From NCBI GenBank assembly GCA_963978545.1, contig OZ021723.1, positions 100,162,002 through 100,226,001 of the forward strand: a stretch of 64,000 bases of DNA, in the 5' to 3' direction. This DNA is from Linyphia triangularis. Its lineage: Eukaryota; Arthropoda; Arachnida; Araneae; Linyphiidae. The notes below the pieces were generated by a model, which was given only the letters and a program-made list of their open reading frames with translations, was not told the origin of the DNA and did no database searches. Position 1 is the stretch's first letter. Every line of letters starts with the position of its first letter. The translations under genes and the position numbers were made by a program. Positions 62,868-64,000 of the stretch are shown here, one piece after another.

Positions 62868-64000
62868 ATTCTAATATATAAAAGCTTCAATTTCGCCAAA
62901 GGAAAAAAAATTGAGATTTTTACTTTTTGAAAAATAATTCATTGAATATCGTCCCCCATGTATTTTCAATACGTGAAATTTGCATTTTTTGACATTGAGC
63001 AGTAAAATGTAGTTATAATGACGATTCGATTGTGGAAATTGATTGGGGTGATGATTTTTATGACACAAGGTGCAAAAAGATTGTGAAAATTGAAAAATTT
63101 GAAATTTCCCATACAATTAACATGGGAAAATTAAAGATGAAAATCTTTTAAACTGATCAGATTTGGACCAAACTTTGACCACCTTCGCATTTTTTTTATG
63201 TTAAAAAATTGGAAATGTAGATTCTAATATATAAAAGCTTCAATTTCGCCAAAGGAAAAAAAATTTAGATTTTTACTCTTTGAAGAATAATTCATTGAAT
63301 ATAGAACCCCCATGTATATTCAATATGTGAAATTTGCATTTCTCGACGTAAAATATAGTTATAATGACGATTTGATTGTGGACATTGATTGGGGTGATGA
63401 TTTTTATGACACAAGGTGTAAAAAGATTGTGAAAATTGAAAAATTTGAAATTTCCCATACAATTAACATGGGAAAATTAAAGATGAAAAACTTTTAAACT
63501 GAACAGATTTGGACCAAACTTTGACCACCTTCGCATTTTTTTTATATTAAAAAATTGGAAATGTAGATTCTAATATATAAAAGCTTCAATTTCGCCAAAG
63601 GAAAAAAAAATGAGATTTTTACTTTTTGAAAAATAATTAATTGAATATCGTCCCCCATGTATTTTCAATACGCGAAATTTCCATTTCTTGATATTGAGCA
63701 GTAAAATGTAGTTAAAATGACGATTCGGTTGTGGAAATTGATTGGGGTGATGATTTTTATGACACAAGGTGCAAAAAGATTGTGGAAATTGAAAAATTAG
63801 AAATTTTTCATACAATTAACACGGGAAAATTAAAGATGAAAAACTTTTAAACTGAACAGATTTGGACCAAACTTTGACCACCTTCGCATTTTTTTTATAT
63901 TAAAAAATTGGAAATGTAGATTCTAATATATAAAAGCTTCAATTTCGCCAAAGGAAAAAAAATTGAGATTTTTACTCTTTGAAGAATAATTCATTGAATA
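62868..64000. repeat. Segment B C D and partial C at the right edge
   Basis: Starts: 62868 B, 63221 C, 63567 D, 63920 C (81 bp, cut by the window). It matches the opening of the heptamer at 24791. The D carries the AAATTTTTCATAC mark. The array continues beyond the window. Confidence 0.92.

Larger units (their letters stand above)
1..64000. repeat. AT-rich ~350-bp satellite DNA array, about 183 monomers
   Basis: The same sequence recurs head to tail across the full window, always in one orientation. I located every boundary using the recurring ATTCT next to TATATAAAAGCTT. Monomers run from 334 to 361 bp, and nearly all are 345-347 or 352-354 bp. Same-type copies often look identical or differ at a few positions, while different types differ at tens of positions (judged by eye). 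An AAGCTT HindIII site sits near the start of every monomer I inspected, so a HindIII digest should give a ~350-bp ladder with a ~700-bp dimer. No gene, transposon, telomeric repeat or unique spacer interrupts the array. The organisation is typical of eukaryotic centromeric or heterochromatic satellite; the family and species are not recognised. Confidence 0.97.

Noticed and set aside
1..64000. CRISPR array
   Set aside because: Repeat units are ~350 bp with no short repeat and unique spacer alternation; composition and scale are those of satellite DNA.
1..64000. Transposable element or tandemly arranged LTR/MITE
   Set aside because: No terminal inverted repeats, target-site duplications, primer-binding site or coding domains are seen; units abut directly with no flanking sequence. 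The 8-bp dyad is internal and too short to be a transposon end.
1..64000. Telomeric or subtelomeric repeats, rRNA or tRNA genes
   Set aside because: No TTAGG, TTAGGG or TTTAGGG tandem runs and no rRNA- or tRNA-like conserved blocks were seen on either strand.
1..64000. Interpretation of the whole window as an assembly artefact
   Set aside because: Long near-identical blocks raise the possibility, but the copies carry distinct point differences, single-base indels and one-monomer indels, as expected of real satellite evolution. It cannot be excluded without reads.

Overview
The whole 64 kb window is one uninterrupted tandem satellite DNA array. I count about 183 complete head-to-tail monomers plus a partial one at the right edge, all in the same orientation, with a mean length near 349 bp. 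Base composition, counted by hand on a few lines, is roughly 72-73% A+T. There is no unique DNA, no transposon, no RNA gene and no credible protein gene, and both window edges lie inside the array. This is the organisation of eukaryotic centromeric, pericentromeric or other constitutive heterochromatin. I do not recognise the satellite family and cannot name the organism. An AT-rich invertebrate or plant genome would fit, but the sequence does not decide it.

Monomers are numbered here from the conserved ATTCT just upstream of a TATATAAAAG/AAGCTT (HindIII) motif. They fall into two length classes, 346 bp and 353 bp. The classes differ by an 8-bp insertion (around an ATTGAGCAG motif) and a compensating 1-bp difference near a C5 tract. 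By diagnostic variants I separate seven main types: A, C, F and G (344-347 bp) and B, D and E (353 bp), plus recurrent recombinants (B/F, A/G, C/E and others). Types follow each other in a constrained order: E to A, A to F or B, F to B, B to C or E, C to D, E, B or G, D to C. This gives higher-order repeats (HORs) based on a 699-bp dimer: E A F B (about 1397 bp), B C E A (1398), B C D C E A (2097), B C D C E A F (2443) and E E' E A F B C G (about 2.8 kb).

Layout: 1-8734 is a heterogeneous zone with several one-off recombinant monomers and small deletions. 8735-14313 is the octamer E E' E A F B C G in tandem. 14314-20944 is a mixed E/A/F/B/C zone. 20945-38070 is built from B C D C E A-type units with long near-identical blocks repeated at offsets of about 7.69 kb, 2443 bp and 2097 bp. 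38071-43314 and 45393-50636 are two copies of a 5.24-kb, 15-monomer block at an exact 7322-bp offset. 50637-54835 is E A F B three times. 53431 to the end repeats 15700 to about 25.9 kb at an offset of about 38 kb, with one 346-bp monomer gained or lost.

Inside each monomer the most notable conserved elements are a TATA-box-like motif, an 8-bp perfect inverted repeat around a 9-nt loop, a tandem TTTGGACCA / TTTGACCA pair about one helical turn apart, and clustered AAATTT tracts. These are candidate protein-binding or structural elements. Any role in kinetochore, heterochromatin or satellite-RNA biology is inference.
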